Shown here: one piece after another, positions 59,679 through 64,000 of the stretch
Numbering within the stretch: the stretch's first letter is position 1
Layout of the letters: each line of letters starts with the position of its first letter
From: Piper betle
Lineage: Eukaryota > Streptophyta > Magnoliopsida > Piperales > Piperaceae
Reading direction: 5' to 3'
DNA length: 64,000 nt
Assembly: GCA_033002965.1 (NCBI GenBank)
Contig: JAURVB010008711.1
Location: 98,187-162,186, forward strand
The notes under the pieces: model-generated
Databases searched by the model: none
Seen by the model: only the letters and a program-made list of their open reading frames with translations
What the model was told of the DNA's origin: nothing
Translations under genes and position numbers: made by a program

Positions 59679-60154
59679 TCCTACTCAATTGGATATGATG
59701 GAAGATGGCCACAACTATCATTAATGGGAAGCATGAAGTTTCTTTGTACAGCCGATGTTTCATTTCAATTGCCTTTGTATAGTAAGCCCTGTAAATAAAT
59801 TGTTTATAAGGTGGGTCAGATTAGATGGAAAAGTTAGCTGTTGGGTTACTCCAGAGTCCAGATGACCTTAAGAATTCTATTAAAGGTACTCTTCGGCTTG
59901 ATAATTTTATGCTGTTCTTTTATCTTTTGTAAAACCAAAACTTCCTTTTATTGAGAACTACCTTTTACCCAAGATTTTACTAGGTATAATATGGCCGACT
60001 TTCAAGCGTCTGCTTCTTTAAGTGGTGAAATATTACTAGGAAATGCATCCAATTTATGAGGAAGTGAAAGTTGCATTTGGGTTTTTATAGGTCTTTGAGA
60101 ATATCGAATGAGCTACAATTTTTTATGTCTTCAATGACGCATTTTGTTGTCGTA
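59679..60154. other. ATG11 3' UTR and flank
   Basis: No other gene seen; AT-rich up to the TRIM insertion. Confidence 0.6.
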
Positions 60155-60159
60155 AGACC

Positions 60160-61258
60160 TGTAACGACCCAGCCCAAAGTGCAACGTAATGGATTAAGTA
60201 ATTTCTTTAAAATGGGTACCTCGAAGTAATGGACTAAGTAATTTCTTTATAATGGGTACCCCGAAAGTTAAAGATTTTTAGTTCATTCTCACTTATAAAT
60301 AAGATCTTCTCTTAGTAGGTATTAAATGTGGGACATTTTTAGTTCATTCTCACTTATAAACAAGATCTTCTCTTAGTAGGTATTAAATGTGGGACTAAGT
60401 TGAAGGATCTCACAATCCACCCACCTTAGGAATCTTCTCCCAGTAGGTATTAGATGTGGGACTAAGTTGAGAGATTTCACAATCCACCCACCTTAGGAAA
60501 TTTCGTCCCCGAAATGCCTATTCTTGGCCCGTTGCTAGCCCCAGCTCACGACCTTTCTGGCCCGTGACCAGCAGCCTAGCCAACGTCTGCCTATTCTTGG
60601 CCCGTTGCTAGCCCCAGCTCACGACCTTTCTTGGCCCGTGACCAGCAGCTTAGCCAACGTCCCTAGTCCATCCCACCATCTAACACGGAACCAGGTCAGC
60701 TCTGATACTATTTGTAACGACCCAGTCCAAAGTGCAACGTAATGGGCTAAGTCATTTCTTTAAAATGGGTACCCCGGAAGTTAAAGATCTATAGTCCATT
60801 CCACTTATCAGGATCTTCTCCCAGTAGGTATTAGATGTGGGACTAAGTTGAGGGATCTCACAAACCACCCACCACAAACCACCCACCTTAGGAAATTTCG
60901 TCCCCGAAATGCCTATTCTTGGCCCGTTGCTAGCCCCAACCCACGTCCTTTTGGCCTGTGACCGGCAGCCTAGCCAACGTTTCTACTCTTGGCCCGTTGC
61001 TAACCCCAGCCCATGACCTTTTTTGGTCCGTGACCGGTAGCCTAGCCAACGTCCCTAGTCCATCCCACCATCTAACACGGAACCAGGTCGGCTCTGATAC
61101 GACCTGTAACGACCCGACCCAAATTGCAACGTAATGGGCTAAGTCATCTCTTTAAAATGGGTACCTCAGAAGTTAAAGATCTATAGTCCATTCTCACTTA
61201 TAAACAGGATCTTCTCCCAGTAGGTATTAGATGTGGGATTAAGTTGAGGGATCTCACA
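60160..61258 (-). mobile_element. Three-LTR TRIM array with 5-bp target duplication
   Basis: AGACC occurs immediately before (60155-60159) and after (61259-61263) the array. LTRs run from TGTAACGACCC to GATCTCACA on the plus strand: 60160-60414 (255 bp, with an internal duplication), 60713-60862 (150 bp) and 61105-61258 (154 bp). Two internal regions of about 240-300 bp separate them, each starting CCACCCACCTTAGG (PPT side) and TTTCGTCCCCGAAA and ending with GCTCTGATAC (PBS for iMet, minus strand). There is no coding capacity. The organisation is LTR-IN-LTR-IN-LTR sharing LTRs; the first copy also has a partial repeat of the LTR end at 60415-60481. Confidence 0.9.
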
Positions 61259-61263
61259 AGACC

Positions 61264-61800
61264 TTATTTAGGGTCTGTGTTTCTAAGTTTCATCCTTTCT
61301 CGGGTATTTTGTCTGTTGTATGGCATTGTCAACCAGTGATATTTAATTCTTTGAAATGTTCATGAACTGGGTCAAATGATATTGTCGTGCCCATTTTCGT
61401 GGGTTGTGAACGGCTATCTGCATTTGTTTTAAATTTAAACGGCAAAATTTGTTAAAATTATTTTTTTCCCAATTGAAAAATGGTAAAATAATTAACAAAA
61501 ACAATTGAGTAGATTTTTTAAATAAGTATACCATAACTATTTAACCGATTTATTGAAAAATATTTGATTAAAATATTATTTTTATTACACAACCATCGAC
61601 TCTTATTTTAAGAGGGAAAATGATCAACAGTAAGGTTTTAGTCAAAGTACTTGCTATTAAGATAATTCTATTGTACTTGCCATTACGAAATGTTATCTTG
61701 CATATAATAATTCATGGGAAATCACCTGTTTAGAATAACTTGATTACCTGTTATTAAATTCTCCTTGAATATTTTCGTCCATTTCATTAATAGGTATTAC
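61264..61800. other. AT-rich spacer
   Basis: No gene recognised between the TRIM array and the hairpin element. Confidence 0.55.
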
Positions 61801-64000
61801 TTCAATCATTTCTTTCAATTTTTTTGCAGCACAAGCAACTTGCCTGTGCTGTAATTTTTTCAACCGTTGGATTGAATCCAACGGCTGAAAAAAAATAGAG
61901 GGAGTCTCCCTTTGTTTCCCAACGGGAAGCGGGCTGGTGGGGTGACGCAGGGGACTCCGCCGGGGTGAGGCGGGGGGGGGGAGGGGGGGGGCGGTGGGGG
62001 GGAGGGAGGGAGGGGTAAGGTGGCCGGGGCGGCGGAGGGGTTCGGCGGCTGGGTGGGGCGCAGATGGGGTGAGTGCGACTGGGCGGCTGGAGGGTGGGGC
62101 GGGGGCGGAAGGGGTGAGCCGGAGGAGGCAGCCGGGGCGGCGCTGTGGTGAGGCGGGGTGAGCGCGACGGGGCGGCGACAGTGTGGGTCGGGGTGGCCGG
62201 GGCGGCGATGGGGTGGGGCGGGGGCGGACGGGGTGAGCGGAGGGGGGGGGGGCATCGCCGCGGCCGGGGTGGCGACGGGGTGGGCAGGGGCGGAAGGGGT
62301 GAGCCGGGGGGGCAGGCGGGGCGGCGCTGTGGTGAGGCGGGGCGAGTTCACCGGCGGTGGGGTGGGGCGGCAAACAGGGAAAAAAATAGGGGAGGGTAGT
62401 TTCGTAATAAAAAATTGACTCGATCCTGACTCGAGTAAATATTATGAAATAAATTTTAAAAAATAAAATAATTTTGTAATAAAAACTTAGCTCGATCCCG
62501 ACTCGAGTCAATATTATGAAATAAATTTAAAAAAATAAAATAATTTTATAATAAAAACTTGATTCGATCCCAACTCAAGTCAATATTACAAAATAAATTT
62601 TTTTAAAAAAATAAAATAATTTCATAATAATTTTTTTAAAAAATAAAAACTTTACTCGATCCTGACTCGAGTCAATATTACGAAATAAATTTTAAAAAAA
62701 TAAAATAATTTTGTAATAAAAACTTGAGTCAATCCTCACTCAAGTCAATTATTATGAAATTATTTTATTTTTTAAAAAATTATTTCATAAAATTGACTCA
62801 AGTGAGGATCGAGCCAAGTTTTTATTATGAAATTATTTTATTTTTTAAAATTTATTTCATAAAATTGATTTGATCCTCACTCACTCAAGTCAATTTTATG
62901 AAATAAATTTTAAAAAATAAAATAACTTCATAATAAAAACTTGAATCAATTCTAACTCAACTCAATTTTATGAAATAATTTTTTTAAAAATAAAATAATT
63001 TTATAAAATTGACTTGAGTGAGGATCGAATTAAGTTTTTATTACAAAATTATTTTATATTTTTAAAATTTATTTTGTAATATTAACTTGAGTCAGGATCG
63101 AGTAAAGTTTTTATTTTTAAAAAAATTTATAAAATTATTTTATTATGAAATTATTTTATTTTTTTAAAAAAATTATTTTATAAAATTAAATCGAGTGAAG
63201 ATCGAGTTAAGTTTTTATTATGAAATTATTTTATTTTTTTAAAATTTATTTCATAAAATTGACTCGCGTAAGGACCGAGTCAAATTTTTATTACAAAACT
63301 ACCCTCCCCTATTTTTTTCCCTGTTTGCCACCTCACCCAACTGTCGGTGACCTCGCCGCCGGCCGCCCGCCGCTGGGCGGCTGCTGCCAGTGGGGGTGGG
63401 GCGGGGGAGACGAGCAAGGCGGGGCGAATCGGGCGGCGGTGGGGGGGTGGGGGGGGGGCACGTGCGTTCTCCGCCCCTAGCCGCAGCTGCCGCTCCCCCA
63501 CCCAAGTGGGGGAAATGGCGAGGGAGATGGCGCGGGGTGGGGGAGACACGGGCGGCGGGGGCAGGATGAGACGGGGCGGGGGCGGGCGGCGGAGCTCGTC
63601 CCGGGGAGGGGGGGACCACGGTGGCGGGTGGGGGGCCGCGGGAGGCAAGCGGAGGCTGGCCCGCCGGTGGTTGCGGGGCACCGAGAAGCTCGAACATGGG
63701 GAGAGGAGAGGAGGGTGAAGGGAGGGGAATGGTTTCCGCCCCTGCCCCACACCGCCGCCGACCCCGCCTCACCCCGGCACCGCCCCGGCCGCCACCCTGC
63801 TCACCCCTTCCGCCCCCGCCCCACCCTGTCGCCGCCGCCCGTCGCACTCACCCCGCCTCACCACAGCGCCGCCCCGGCTGCCCCCCGGCTCACCCCTTCC
63901 GCCCCTGCCCCACCCCGTCGCCACCCCGGCCGCGGCGATGCCCCCCCTCCGCTCACCCCGTCCGCCCCCTGCCCCATCCCGTCGCCGCCCCGGCCACCCC
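61800..64000. mobile_element. Large hairpin (foldback) element, right end beyond window
   Basis: A left GC-rich arm (about 61930-62390, G-rich plus strand) faces a right C-rich arm from about 63300 to the window end. GGGGAGGGTAGTTTCGTAAT (62391 on) is mirrored by ATTACAAAACTACCCTCCCC near 63291-63310. Between them about ten AT-rich units of 70-90 bp occur in both orientations: GACTCGATCC(t/c)GACTCGAGTC, ATTA(t/c)GAAATAAATTTTAAA. Near the left side the block CAACCGTTGGATTGAATCCAACGG is itself palindromic. All long open frames here are low-complexity shadows of the GC-rich arms. The left boundary is approximate. Confidence 0.7.

Noticed and set aside
60160..61258. Cassandra-type TRIM (5S rRNA promoter in the LTR)
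   Set aside because: The LTRs are too short and I see no 5S-like A-box/C-box region, so it is another TRIM family.
61744..63850. Pro-rich and Gly-rich frames of up to 255 codons
   Set aside because: They are produced by G-run and C-run arms of the hairpin element; all frames are open and none has a domain.
1..64000. tRNA, rRNA and CRISPR features
   Set aside because: I looked for T-loop patterns, rRNA-like text and regularly spaced repeats and found no convincing case; the tandem arrays have no unique spacers.

Overview
The window is nuclear DNA of a flowering plant. Genes have GT-AG introns, intergenic DNA is AT-rich and full of microsatellites, and nested LTR retrotransposons are present. 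A very GC-rich first exon in ATG11 next to AT-rich introns, together with the look of the eIF(iso)4G and RLK proteins, suggests a monocot, probably not a grass. I cannot name the species.

Layout. 1-8979 is nested retrotransposons: a minus-strand gag-only LTR element (1-4981, 2.84 kb LTRs) sits inside the protease region of a decayed plus-strand Ty1/copia element (4982-8979). The gene-bearing stretch then runs RCI2/PMP3-type small membrane protein (+, 9814-10141), QUARTET3-like pectin-lyase-fold protein (-, 12113-14185), eIF(iso)4G (+, 17123-21883), plastid-type glutathione peroxidase (+, 24298-27581) and a GTD-binding coiled-coil protein (+, 30730-32261). 32.5-43 kb is repeat land: a CACTA-like end, a 1.48 kb giant-hairpin TIR element, long microsatellites, decayed Ty3/gypsy pieces and a solo LTR of a miniature element. 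An LRR receptor kinase follows (-, 43655-46734), then about 6.5 kb of AT-rich DNA, then ATG11 (+, 53846-59678). The right end holds a three-LTR TRIM array with a 5-bp target duplication (60160-61258) and a second, larger hairpin element running off the window (about 61800-64000).

The genes are unrelated housekeeping, stress and development loci and form no pathway or cluster. Two patterns stand out. First, four of the six multi-exon genes carry single-base frameshifts, mostly in homopolymers, with the protein continuing perfectly in the next frame. This looks more like residual base-calling error than pseudogenes. Second, several unrelated repeats share modules: the two hairpin elements share a GACTCGA-type AT-rich unit with the gag-element LTR, and the PPT-side palindrome TTTCG-TCCTCGAAA recurs in three LTR families. 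The most unusual gene-level feature is ATG11 intron 1, where the 3' splice site plus the first bases of exon 2 have been copied at least four times into the intron as decoy acceptors.
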